Part shown: piece by piece, positions 1 to 10,518 of the stretch
Layout of the letters: each line of letters opens with the position of its first letter
Position numbering within the stretch: position 1 is the first letter of the stretch
Origin: Dactylorhiza incarnata
Taxonomy: Eukaryota; Streptophyta; Magnoliopsida; Asparagales; Orchidaceae
Length of the DNA: 64,000 nucleotides
Reading direction: 5' to 3'
Assembly (NCBI GenBank): GCA_033032865.1
Contig: JAWHQI010000185.1
Coordinates: 3,100,001 to 3,164,000, forward strand
Notes under the pieces: model-generated
Told to the model about the DNA's origin: nothing
The model's database searches: none
Seen by the model: the letters and a program-made list of their open reading frames with translations, nothing else
Program-made: the position numbers and the translations under genes

Positions 1-766
1 ATACCCTAAAAATCGCAACAGGCGTTTAAATAGGCGCTGGAATAAATACTGCGCACGGTCATTGGCGCACGACCAGTGGTCGTGCGCACTGGAATTCTGC
101 GATCGTGCGCACTGCCTGGGTGGAACCTGCAAGATACGAAATTATAAAATAAAATGTTCGCACGACCAGTGGCGCACGACCGGTGGTCGTGCGCACTATC
201 GTCGGTGGTCGTGCGCATTAGATGAAACAGAACTCATTAAATAAATGTTAAGTGCGCACGGACAGTGGCGCACGACCGGTGGTCGTGCGCACTGGAGTTG
301 ATGGTCGTGCGCACTTCAGCAAACAAAACTCAGAAATTTAATGGCAAATGCGCACGAGCAGTGGCGCACGACCGGTGGTCGTGCGCGCTGGCATTGGTGG
401 GCGTGTGCACTGCACTAAACAGAACTCGTGAAAAGAAGGTTAAGTGCACACGATCAGTGGCGCACGACCAGTGGTCGTGCGCAATAGAACCGGTGATCGT
501 GCGCAGTGTTCCTGTGCAGAATTGCACCGGGAACACTTGCACGACTCCTATTCCAGGCACAACCACAAATCTAGCCACTGAAAGTGGCACTTAACAGCGC
601 ATGAAAACTACTAAAGACAATAAGCATAAAATCACACCAAAGTGGGCCTAGAAGTGCACCTAGCATGGATTATCAAATATAAGCTATAACAAGGCTATAG
701 TGCGGTGAATTGACTAAATAACGGCCCGGATGAGTCCATAAATGTGTATATGATCAGGACTCATCA
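1..766 (-). repeat. Element A 3' LTR (partial)
   Basis: Direct copy of 8368-9133, ending in CTCATCA at 766 and followed by the polypurine tract. Only the U3 side and the promoter zone are present. It holds five 23-bp dyads and a TATA-like TTTAAATAG at 25-33. A 9-bp inverted repeat closes its end (729-737 against 757-765). Confidence 0.92.
65..482. repeat. Array of five 23-bp CpG-rich dyads, 96-bp period (A, 3' LTR)
   Basis: Each dyad has arms GCGCACGACC and GGTCGTGCGC around 3 nt. They start at 65, 172, 268, 364 and 460, so the spacing is 107, 96, 96 and 96 bp. All arms in this copy are perfect. Half-site variants such as GTGCGCAC lie between them. The copy in the other LTR starts at 8432. 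Confidence 0.95.
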
Positions 767-778
767 CACCCCCAGACT
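767..778 (-). other. Polypurine tract of element A
   Basis: On the minus strand the sequence AGTCTGGGGGTG abuts the LTR start TGATGAG. This is the expected plus-strand DNA primer site for reverse transcription. Similar tracts recur inside the element at 1285-1297 and 2179-2192. Confidence 0.85.
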
Positions 779-2562
779 AAACTGTTTGCGCGTCCCGAGA
801 AAACGAATCCGGCAGAGTACGAAAACGATAATTAACATAGAGAATTACACAAGGGAGTACGGTGCGAAGTAACATACGCATGCGAGTAGAGAATTTAGCA
901 GAAGGAGATTCTAACTGTGCTAACTAATTTACATGAGTATTAAAGTGTAAGTAAAGATTTAGTTATACTCAGCTGGAGAATTATGAAGAATTTGACGATC
1001 ATGCCCGGTGTGAAAGTGACAAGATACTGAGGCGGGTGTTGCAAAAGATCGGGGCTTAGGAATAACTCCGCTGAAATCCATCAACGTCATGAACCATACG
1101 CTTGCCCGGTCACACTCTCTCCACGGCGCTAGCAAACTCGCAAATCAAATCAGTAGGACTTATAGGATTAAAACGGGGCTTAGGTTACGGTATGATATTC
1201 AAAGTTAAACACGGCGGCTACGCAACTCAAGTGAGCTAACGGAACGCTGCACCACGCAAGACCAACAACTATGCTCGTGTGACACACCCCCAGACTTATC
1301 ATGAAAACCAGGTGTGCACACGGCCTACTTCACAAATACCAACAAATTGTCTTTTTTAGCTCGGAAGGATTTTTTTCAAAATACTCTCCTTTTTTTTTCT
1401 TTTAACATATTTTACTTCTTTTATGTAACCTCCGGTTGGTTCAAAATCAGCAGATAGACTTTATTTTCTCTTCATAACACAAAGATTCCACACACCACAC
1501 AAGTTGAGAATTATGAGCGTAGTTTAAAACAATTTGGTTGCGGGGGTAGGATAGGCTTCAGGCTTTGGTTGATGAAGAGGAGCTGAACAAAGGATTGGTA
1601 GGCACAAATTTGGCTTGCAACGGTGAACGAAATGGAAATGGAATAACAAAGCTCAAACTAGCCAAAGGGTGGCCTACATCATGTTTAACTCGACGAGTCG
1701 CTCTCACCCATGCTTCGAGAGTAGCTTGGGGCAAGTTCTTAGCCCACGAGAAAGGTAAACCTTCCTCCCGACTCGAGCAACACACGACTAGTAATCGCAC
1801 ACACACAACACCGGGTTATCGTCAATTCCATACAAATTCACCACTTGAGTATATTAAATCTAAATTTACGCAGAAATACTAAACATAAATTAGATGCATA
1901 AGGAAAATCTAGTTCTACTCAAATTCTACCATAGCATGCAAAGTGACTAGAACACTACATGAGTCAACATCGCACTCCAAATAATAATTTCTACGTTAAC
2001 AACCTATTTCATACTCCAACCAAGATAGTTTACAACGGAACAACAACAAAAAGATAAGCGCGCACTCAAGTGGGTGAAATGGTGTGTGAAACATGGAAAA
2101 CAACGATAATGATAAGATAAATAAGAATCAACCTTCTAGTATGCAGTGCAACTCGTGCACAGTGGATAACAACAACCGCTCCCCCATACTTAGTCTAAAC
2201 AATATATCTAGCAATTGGAAGCCAAAAAGAGGGGAGGAAGTGTTACCCAATGCTCAGAATTGAGCATACCAGATGATCGGCGTTTATGATCAAGAATAGT
2301 CCGCAGCATCCGCACCATCAAACACAAAACCTGCAAGCACAAACTCAAAACAACACAAGCATATGCAAAAGCTGAACTAAAAGAAGTTAGATAAGGAGAA
2401 ATACGAAATCAGGAAATCTGGGTTGTCTCCCAGTAGCGCTTTCATTTAACGTCCTTAAGCTGGACCAAATACATGTATTAGCAGTGTTTAAAGAGTGCAA
2501 AACTTAAAAAGAGGAGTTCTCAAAAATAGAGTTTCGCAAAAATAAGAAACAAGAAGGGAAAA
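779..2562 (-). other. Element A 3' non-coding region
   Basis: About 1.8 kb between the end of pol and the polypurine tract, with no convincing coding frame. Athila elements often carry an env-like frame here, and none is visible. It contains two extra polypurine-tract-like sites (1285-1297 and 2179-2192) and a 57-nt block at 1724-1780 identical to K 53018-53074. Homology with the matching regions of H and K is patchy elsewhere. Confidence 0.75.
1724..1780 (-). other. 57-nt block identical between elements A and K
   Basis: Every base from 1724 to 1780 matches 53018-53074 in K, while the surrounding sequence has diverged. A diverged counterpart lies at about 57378-57434 in H. The role is unknown. 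A cis-acting RNA signal shared by helper and parasite is one possibility. Confidence 0.85.
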
Positions 2563-5439
2563 TCAGCTGCCGGTGCTTGTATGATGTCCATCTCCCAATG
2601 TCAGCAACTGACACTCCTTGTTTATAGTGGCGCCATCGTATAACTTCAGCCGATGTCCATTGACCTTAAACTTGTCCCCCTTATCTCCAGATATTTCTGT
2701 GGCACCGAAGGGGGAGACATCGGTCACGGAGAAAGGACCACTCCACCTCGATTTTAACTTCCCTGGGAAGAGGCGGAGACGAGAGTTGTAGAGCAGCACT
2801 TGGTCCCCAATTTTGAACTCCTTAGGAATGATATGCCGATCGTGCAATTTCTTCGTTTTCTCCTTGTAGATACGAGCGTTTTCATAAGCGAAATGACGGA
2901 GCTCCTCTAACTCGTTGAGTTGGGAACGACGCACCTCGGCCGCGGCTCCAATGTCCATGTTCAACAGTTTGGTTGCCCATAATGCTTTATGCTCCAGCTC
3001 CACAGGGAGGTGGCATGCCTTGCCATAGACCAATTGAAATGGAGTCATGCCGATGGGTGTTTTGAACGCAGTCCGGTAAGCCCATAATGCATCGTCGACC
3101 TTTTTAGCCCACTCCTTCCTATTTGAGTGTATTGATTTCTCAATTATTCGCTTGAGCTCGCGGTTGGAAACTTCAACTTGCCCGCATGTTTGGGGGTGGT
3201 ATGCCAAAGAAATCTTATGATGGACCCCAAACTTTTTCATTAGCTGCACAAACTGCTTATTGCAAAAATGACTACCGCCGTCGCTGATGATAGTTCTCGG
3301 CGTCCCAAACCTGGAGAAGATATTCTTGTGGATAAAATGTAGCACTGTGTTGGCATCATTCGTGGCAACCGCCTCAGCTTCCACCCATTTTGAGACATAA
3401 TCAACTGCCACAATAATGTAATGCTTACCATGAGACATCGGGAAGGGACCCATGAAGTCTATTCCCCAGACATCAAAGGGTTCGCAGACCAGCATGTTAT
3501 TAAGGGGCATCTCATCACGCCGGGAAATATTTCCGGTCCTCTGGCATTCGTCGCACTTGGTAACATAGGCATGGGCGTCCCGGAAGAGGGTCGGCCAAAA
3601 CAATCCACATTGCAGGATTTTTCGTGCTGTTCGAACGGCCCCGAAGTGCCCGCCAGCTTCTCTGTCATGGCAGTGCTGTAATATAGAATGAAACTCAGCT
3701 TCCGGAATGCAACGCCTAATAATCCCATCGCTGCACGTGTGGAATAAGAGCGGATCTTCCCAAATATAGTATTTTGAGTCAGAGGCAAGCTTCCATCTTT
3801 GCTGAGGAGACAGACTCGGGGAGAACGTTTTGCAAGCCAAGTAATTAGCAATATCTGCGTACCAAGGTGCGGTTGGGGGGGACGTAGTAATTGCGAATAA
3901 CTTTTCATCCGGGAAATAGTCGTCCGTTTCCTCCACAACGCTGTTGGGAGTGTCGTACTCCAAACGCGAGAGATGATCAGCAATCACATTCTCCACCCCC
4001 TTCTTGTCTTTGATTTCAAGATTGTATTCCTGCAAAAGTAAAATCCAACGAATCAGACGCGATTTGGATTCTTTCTTACTGAAAAGATACCTGAGAGCGG
4101 CGTGGTCCGTGTACACGATCACTTCGGAAAGTACCAAATATGAGTGAAACTTTTCAAAGGCGAAGACCACGGCTAGCATTTCTTTCTCCGTGGTGGTATA
4201 ATTTGCTTGTGCGCTGTTGAGAGTTCGACTGGCATACGCAATAGTGTGAAAGGTCTTATCTTTCTTTTGACCGAGCACAGCACCTACGGCCACATCACTT
4301 GCGTCGCACATGATAATAAAAGGTAAAGTCCAGTCGGGTGCCACCAAAATTGGGGCTGAGATGAGTTGTCCCCGTAAAGTTTTGAAGGCTTGCATGCATG
4401 CTTCGTCGAAGTGGAAGGGGACGTCCTTAACCAGCAGGCGAGATAAGGGCTTTGAAATGGAGGAAAAGTCCTTGATGAACCTTCGATAGAAGCCCACATG
4501 ACCAAGAAAACTTCGAATGCCTTTCACTGACATGGGTGGAGGGAGGTTTCTGATGACACTTACCTTCGCTTGATCTACTTCGAGCCCTTTGCGGGAAACT
4601 TTATGCCCCAACACAATTCCTTCGCGCACCATAAAGTGGCATTTCTCCCAGTTCAAGACAAGATTGGTGTCTTCACACCGCTTCAAGGTCTTGGCCAAAT
4701 TCGCCAGGCAAATGTCGAAGCTACTGCCAAATAGAGTAAAATAATCCATGAAGACTTCGAGGAAGTCCCCCACCATGTCAGCAAAAATAGCGAGCATACA
4801 ACGTTGGAAGGTTGCGGGAGCATTACACAGTCCGAATGGCATTCTTTTGAACGCGAAGGTACCGGAGGGACATGTGAATGTCGTCTTGTCTTGATCAGAT
4901 GGGTCAATTAAAATCTGATTGTACCCAGAGTACCCATCCAAAAAATAGTAGTAATCCTGCCCTGCTAACTTTTCTAGCATCTGATCAATAAAGGGGAGCG
5001 GAAAATGGTCCTTGCGCGTCGCATCGTTCAGCTTGCGATAGTCGATGCAGACTCTCCACCCGGTGATCATTCGGGTCGGTAGCAGCTCGTTCTTTTCATT
5101 GGCAACGACAGTAATCCCTCCCTTCTTCGGTACCACCTGTACTAGACTGACCCATTTGCTATCGCTGATTGGGTAAATGATGCCAGCGTCTAAAAGCTTT
5201 ATCACTTCAGCCTTTACTACCTCTTGCATTTTCGGGTTCAGCCGCCTTTGGGGCTGTGCTGTCGGTTTGTACTGATCTTCAAGGAGGATCTTATGCATGC
5301 AGACCGTGGGGCTGATTCCCTTAATGTCAGCAAGAGAACGTCCGAAGACCTTGTGGTACCTTCTCAGCACGCCCACTAATGCAGTTTCGTTGGCGGCGGA
5401 CAGGGCTGCGGAAATAATCACCAGATGTGTGTTTTTTTT
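2563..5439 (-). pseudogene. pol: Element A pol: reverse transcriptase, RNase H and integrase (catalytically damaged)
   Basis: Polyprotein of about 958 residues, Athila/Tat type. The start shown is where the frame opens after an A-run and is not a real initiation codon; the protein should follow on from gag. The order is an RT domain ([11 protein letters not shown] at roughly residue 165), an RNase H domain (residues about 370-500, starting near [14 protein letters not shown]), an HHCC zinc-binding region (about 580-630), and an integrase core with Asp near 660 (GIDFMGPF), Asp near 719 (ISDGGSHF) and Glu near 756, giving the expected DX35E spacing. The RT box reads FMDYF at 4741-4749 where the family has two adjacent aspartates. 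The codon is TAT where GAT is expected, so a metal-binding residue is lost. The rest of the frame has no stop, which fits a young copy inactivated by point changes. Confidence 0.9.
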
Positions 5440-7333
5440 CAAGAAACACGTACTTTAGAGAATCCGGAAGTTGTTTGAGAGCCGGACATGGGTTTGGATT
5501 ACCCGAATCGTTGGAGGGCTCTCCGCTTGAATGTGACAAATCAGGGTGATTTGAGTGTGCACCCCCTTCTTCCTCGTCTTCGTGCTGCCAGCACACCTCG
5601 CGGTCATCCAACTCCACATCGTTCTGACCATCGAATTCTTCAAGCGCCTCTGCTGGTTCACACTCTGTAATTTCAAAGAGTTGCGACGGGCTGTGGACGT
5701 TGAAAGATATAGCATCCTCCCCTAGTCTTAGTGTGAGCTCCCCCTGCTCCACATTAATAATAGCACGAGCAGTAGTGAGAAAGGGCCGCCCCAAGATAAT
5801 GGGAACATTAGTATCGACCTTCATGTCGAGAATGATAAAATCAGCTGAAAAGGTGAGACCGTTTACAACTATTGTGAGGTCCTCGACGATTCCCGACGGC
5901 TTCTTGATCGACCGATCAGCAAGCTGCAGCATTACCTGCGTTTGCTTCAAGATCCCAGCACCAAGTTCACGAAAGATAGAGAGCGGCATCAAGTTGATTG
6001 ATGCCCCCAAATCACAGAGTGCCTGGCTGAAACGGTGATGGCCGATCCTGCAGGGAATCGTAAAACTGCCCGGATCCTTGCACTTAGTGGGCAAATTGGA
6101 AATGATGGCGGAGCACTCCTCGGTGAGGTAGATAGTTTTGAGACCCTCCAACTGCTTCCGCTTTGAGATCAAATCTTTCAAAAATTTGGAGTAGCCCGGC
6201 ATTTGAGAGATAGCTTCAATCAGTGGTATGCTCACTTGCACTCCTTTCATTATTTCCAAAAATCTGCGGAATTGCTTCTCGGATTTCTCGTTTCGCAGCC
6301 TGTGGGGGAATGGGGGGTGAACAGCACTTTTCGAGGTTTGTGCCTCGCTCACGGGATGCGGCTCAATATGAATCTGAGTCAGCTTCTCGGGAGTGTCTTC
6401 ATTATGCTTGTCAGTGGAACACGCAAGAGGTTCCTGTCGAGGAGGATTGTCTACACTTCTCCCACTTCTCAATCGTATGGTGTTCACTAACTCAGGATGC
6501 TCACTTGCAAGCCCAGAAACGACATCGGACAGAGTCCCTATAGTAGAGCGAAGCTGTTGGATTGCGGCCGATTGGTCATTCATTTTGTTCAATACCCCGA
6601 CCACCAAAGTTGCTAACTGTTCTGGTTGCTCTGGCGGCGAAAAATCCGCTGCTCCTTTGAATGTCACGGCATTAACTGCAGCAGTACTTGGGGAGCGAAT
6701 GATATGACTCCAGTGCTGACTAGTGTGAGCAACATTCACGACCACTTCCCACGCGTCTTTCCCCGATTTATTAAACAGGGCCCCTCCAGCTACCATATCA
6801 AATAGAAGACGGAAATTATCCCGCACTCCGAAATAAAAAATCTGAATTAAGAAAGCTTCTGAAAGATCTTCACGGTAGCATCCCCTATGCAAGGATTGGA
6901 AACTCTCCCAAGCATCAACTAACGTCTCCTCCTTCCCCTGTCCAAAGGTTACAAGTTCCCTGTACTTGTCCAAGGCTTGGGTACGATGTTGAAACTCTTG
7001 CAAAAATCTCCCTTCGAATTGTTTCCATGTGATCACCTCTCTTTTCCGGATATCCCAATACCAGCTTTTGGCTTTTTTATGCAAGGAGAATGAAAATGCC
7101 AGAATCTTTTGCAGGTCGTTTTCAACTCCACTGAATACACATGTGTAATAGATTGCTAAAAAGTCCTGCATGTGTTGCACCGTGTCTTCATGCTCATCCC
7201 CGCTGAACTTGCAGTTCCCAGACATGTACTCAATGACGTCGGGGGAGATCCCGAAGTCATGATTGTTTCTTTCTGCTTGATCCCTTAAATCATTTAAGCT
7301 TCCCTGATAGATGCATTCCTGAATGGAGGTCAT
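5327..7333 (-). pseudogene. gag-pro: Element A gag and retropepsin-like protease (frame broken from pol)
   Basis: A 668-aa frame beginning MTSIQECIYQ at 7333. The reading frame stays open further upstream, into the primer site and LTR, so the first Met after the leader was chosen. Residues about 50-200 form a retrotransposon gag domain (for example AFSFSLHKKAKSWYW). The C-terminal half holds an aspartic protease with the plant Athila-type active site DLGAS at residues 441-445. No CCHC zinc knuckle is visible, which is unusual because element E gag has one. Gag should continue into pol, but a run of eight A residues (minus strand, 5432-5439) leaves pol in the +1 frame. The gag frame then runs on for about 35 unrelated codons to a stop at 5327. 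A one-base homopolymer expansion is the simplest explanation. Confidence 0.88.
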
Positions 7334-7502
7334 GCTGCGACTACTTGCAAACAAAACGATTAGCGAACGATGGAAAAGGAAAAAGTAATCAGAAGCGCGA
7401 ATCGAAAAGAAACGGAGAGACCAGGGGTGAACAAGAGAGGTGAAAGAAAAGAAAATTCTCGTGCAACAAATCTTCACGCAGACGAATTCATCACGTCTGC
7501 AT
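7334..7502 (-). other. Element A 5' leader
   Basis: About 170 nt between the primer-binding site and the chosen gag start, purine-rich on the plus strand, with no coding signal. It would hold packaging signals in this kind of element, but no specific site can be pointed to. Confidence 0.5.
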
Positions 7503-7520
7503 TCCCCGGCAACGACGCCA
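7503..7520 (-). other. Primer-binding site of element A (tRNA-Asp type)
   Basis: The minus strand reads TGGCGTCGTTGCCGGGGA, one mismatch from the perfect TGGCGCCGTTGCCGGGGA seen in K (55211-55228). It lies six bases from the LTR edge. Complementarity to the 3' end of tRNA-Asp is known for Athila and Calypso elements. Confidence 0.85.
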
Positions 7521-7526
7521 AAAACT

Positions 7527-9133
7527 TGATGCGTGTCGGCAATTGCACCGGTCGCTGTCAAGTAATAAATGTGGAGAGTGGCCTCCCCGAATGTCGGTCT
7601 CTTGAGGAATGCAGGTTGGGTGAACGAAACGCGTAGCCGGACTCTTGTTACACGAACGAAACACACATGAAAAAGGGGGTTTTTGGTTGGTTTGTCCTAA
7701 TCTTAACAACAGTAAAAGAGATGCGGGTCGAAAGCACCGCTTCGCAAAGTGAGATGGATGCAACGGCCGCGATGCCGTGCTTCGTGAGGCGGATGGAGTG
7801 TGTTCTAGCGCGAAAGGGTGAGGGTCATAAACACCTCTTCACAACCGTCGTTAGCTCTTGCTAACACGGAACAAACACCTTGCGTGCGCGTGCGAGTGAG
7901 TGAGTGGAAATGGAGTGAATCACAACCGAACCATGAAGAACAACAAGGAAACATTCATTTCAACAAACATCATCATAATATTTGAGTTTACACGGTTCAA
8001 TGAGTACAATGGAGGAAAGAGGAAAGAAATAACCGATGGTGAAGACTAGCGGCCGTTCACGGCCGGAATGGTAGGTTGTCGGGCTACCTCCGGACTCGGG
8101 CGGACTATGCTTCCGGCGTAGAGAGCTGTCACGATCTCCCTACGTAACTCCGTCGTCTTCGACTTCAGGTTCCTTCTTCTTCTCACCGGGCGGAATGAGA
8201 GAATGGTTGCTTGGAGGCTTGCGGACGATGGAGAACACTCACGGACAATGGAGGAAGTCTTGGAATGAGTGGAGGAGGCTTCCCCTTGCGTAGAAGATGA
8301 AGTGGAGGCGTCCCAAGGTGGAGGTCGGCGGCGTACGGAACAGGAACTCCGCTCCCGGCGGCTGATAATACCCTAAAAATCGCAACAGGCGTTTAAATAG
8401 GCGCTGGAATAAATACTGCGCACGGTCATTGGCGCACGACCAGTGGTCATGCGCACTGGAATTCTGCGATCGTGCGCACTGCCTGGGTGGAACCTGCAAG
8501 ATACGAAATTATAAAATAAAATGTTCGCACGACCAGTGGCGCACGACCGGTGGTCGTGCGCACTATCGTCGGTGGTCGTGCGCATTAGATGAAACAGAAC
8601 TCATAAAATAAATGTTAAGTGCGCACGGACAGTGGCGCACGACCGGTGGTCGTGCGCACTGGAGTTGATGGTCGTGCGCACTTCAGCAAACATAACTCAG
8701 AAATTTAATGGCAAATGCGCACGAGCAGTGGCGCACGACCGGTGGTCGTGCGCGCTGGCATTGGTGGGCGTGCGCACTGCACCAAACAGAACTCATGAAA
8801 AGAAGGTTAAGTGCACACGATCAGTGGCGCACGACCAGTGGTCGTGCGCAATAGAACCGGTGATCGTGCGCAGTGTTCCTGTGCAGAATTGCACCGGGAA
8901 CACTTGCACGACTCCTATTCCAGGCACAACCACAAATCTAGCCACTGAAAGTGGCACTTAACAGCGCATGAAAACTACTAAAGACAATAAGCATAAAATC
9001 ACACCAAAGTGGGCCTAGAAGTGCACCTAGAATGGATTATCAAATATAAGCTATAACAAGGCTATAGTGCGGTGAATTGACTAAATAACGGCCCGGATGA
9101 GTCCATAAATGTGTATATGATCAGGACTCATCA
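7527..9133 (-). repeat. Element A 5' LTR (1607 bp)
   Basis: Begins TGATGCG beside the primer site and ends ACTCATCA, giving TG...CA termini and short TGATG/CATCA inverted ends. The U3 side (right) holds five dyads starting at 8432, 8539, 8635, 8731 and 8827. A TATA-like box follows at 8392-8400 in the direction of transcription. One arm of the first dyad carries a CpG-to-CpA change relative to the other LTR. Confidence 0.93.
8432..8849. promoter_or_regulatory. Dyad array upstream of the TATA-like box in the A 5' LTR
   Basis: Five copies of the GCGCACGACC...GGTCGTGCGC dyad at 96-107 bp spacing, on the U3 side of the TATA-like sequence CTATTTAAA (minus strand, 8392-8400). The nearest dyad is 31 bp from that box, so the position suits a promoter-proximal enhancer, a protein-binding array or a methylation target. 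No binding protein is known. Confidence 0.6.
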
Positions 9134-10340
9134 CCCTCCCAAATAGGTCTATCCCACGATCACATGGCGTCCCGAGGTTTCCCCCTCTCGCCGATAAGCA
9201 TGGTGCGAGTTCGGTACAAGCTTGTGCCCATTGCTCAAATCATCGCGTTAACAACAGCGATGCATGTGTAGCTTTACCTCGGCCCGATTGCAAGGAAACA
9301 CCGACGGGCGTTCCCAATCACGATAAGTTACGCACCCAAACCAACCAAGTGGCCCTAGGCTTCAATAGAACAACCAACGAAGGAGGTATACAACGACTCA
9401 CTTCAATTTCGTGGTGAAGGTTTGCATTCCACCACTCTCAAAGCAAGGGGCTTTCGTTAGGATCTTCACACGACGCATAATCTCAAGTCCCGCAATACTA
9501 TAAATGATCTCAAGGAGTCATTCTCCGGCACGCATTCTAGGCCTAACCTAAATGCAACGTCGCAAATCAAGCATCACCGATTCGGGCTCACGGCCACGAA
9601 TAGGCTTCACACACAATGCCTAAATCCGCATGACTACCGGATTTCTAGATGCAATATGCCGGGGACGGACACAATCGACCCGGAGTTCCGAAGAACTAGA
9701 GGAAATCCTACACTTCACCCATTTGGTGAAAGGGAGTCCTCATGCATGTATAGAAAAAGAATGAGAGGACAAAGAACACGTCCTAAGACCGGGAGAAAGA
9801 ATCGTTACCCTTGGAGTTCTCTTCCCCGCCATAGATCCGAGATTCCAATCAGAGAGAAAGAACTGCACCGGGCTGCACTTTCCAGATCTGGAAACGTCTC
9901 GCGGATCGGAGCTCCGGAGCTCCATCAATGGCGAAATCTCCTTCTTCTTCCTCCTTGCCCCTTCTTCTTTCTCAAGCTTAGGAGAGAGAAAGGCCTAGAA
10001 ATTATGAAGGAATAACCCCTCTCCAAAGCCCTAAAACCCTCCAGCAAACCCTATCAGCCGTTGGATCGATTTCCAATATTTTTGATCGGCCGGATCGTCT
10101 TCTCCGCTCATTTTTACTGAACAGAATAAACAGGGCGCACGATCACTGGAGCACGACCAACGGTCGTGCGCGAAGAGGAGAAATGGTCGTGCGCACTGCT
10201 TTGGACAGTGAGCATCCCGACGGCTCTCTTTGCCTTGACAAGAGCGCACAATCACTGGCTCACGACCAGTGGTCGTGCGCGAAGAGGAGAAATGGTCGTG
10301 CGCACTGCTATGGACAGTGAAATTTCAGCCTACTCCAAGC
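9134..10340 (-). mobile_element. Element G: LTR fragment of an unidentified retrotransposon (left part)
   Basis: Sequence between LTR A and solo LTR S. It continues at 12106-12153, where it ends GGGGCGTTACA. On the minus strand that is an LTR-like start TGTAACGCCCC, typical of chromovirus-like Ty3 elements. No coding frame is seen. A pyrimidine-rich plant-leader-like stretch lies around 9940-10060, and two 77-bp direct repeats with dyads at 10135-10320. The rest of the element would lie left of A, outside the window. The assignment to Ty3 is inferred from the terminus only. Confidence 0.6.
10135..10320. repeat. Duplicated 77-bp unit with CpG-rich dyads in element G
   Basis: Units at 10135-10211 and 10244-10320. 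Each contains GCACGACC-3 nt-GGTCGTGC followed by a direct half-site GGTCGTGCGC. The core matches that of the dyads in A and K although the surrounding sequence is unrelated. Confidence 0.85.
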
Positions 10341-10518
10341 GCAGCTGATAAGTAGTATTTTTATAACTTTTTAATAGAAAATTTTGTAAATATTTAATAT
10401 GAATTTTCCTTTTTATGTCAATTTTAGGTTATAAGTAGTTCTTTTTGTAATTTTGATTCTAACTTAGCTTAATTTCAATATTTGCAGAATTTTGGGACAA
10501 ATCGGGAAAAATAGCATG

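Larger units (their letters stand above)
1..9133 (-). mobile_element. Element A: Athila/Tat-like Ty3/gypsy LTR retrotransposon, nearly complete
   Basis: Minus-strand element. The order on the minus strand is 5' LTR (7527-9133), tRNA-Asp-type primer-binding site (7503-7520), gag-protease, pol, about 1.8 kb of non-coding sequence, polypurine tract (767-778) and 3' LTR (766 down to 1, cut by the window edge). The 766 bp of 3' LTR present align to 8368-9133 without indels and differ at about 7 positions by eye (about 0.9%), so insertion was recent. Even so, pol is out of frame with gag and the reverse transcriptase has a catalytic-site substitution. The base after the right LTR is 9134, inside element G. 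The target-site duplication cannot be checked because the left end is outside the window. Confidence 0.9.

Noticed and set aside
65..482. CRISPR-like pattern of regularly spaced palindromic repeats
   Set aside because: The repeats lie inside a eukaryotic LTR, the spacers are related to each other and there are no cas genes.
62..594. Open frames encoding repeated MAHD-W-SCALE-like peptides in LTR A (also 8429-8961, 51400-51513)
   Set aside because: These are translations of the CpG-rich dyad array. The 96-bp period is a multiple of three, so frames stay open by chance. No start context or conservation as protein.
729..766. Hammerhead ribozyme core, because of CTGATGAG-like sequence at LTR ends
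   Set aside because: The GAAA box and the third stem with a cleavage triplet are missing nearby. The sequence is better explained as a simple terminal inverted repeat.
3421..3681. Plus-strand frames inside the A pol region
   Set aside because: Shadow frames of pol on the other strand, with no family resemblance.
9656..10015. 119-aa plus-strand frame in element G
   Set aside because: No recognisable domain, low-complexity end, and it lies within an LTR-like segment. Not supported as a gene.
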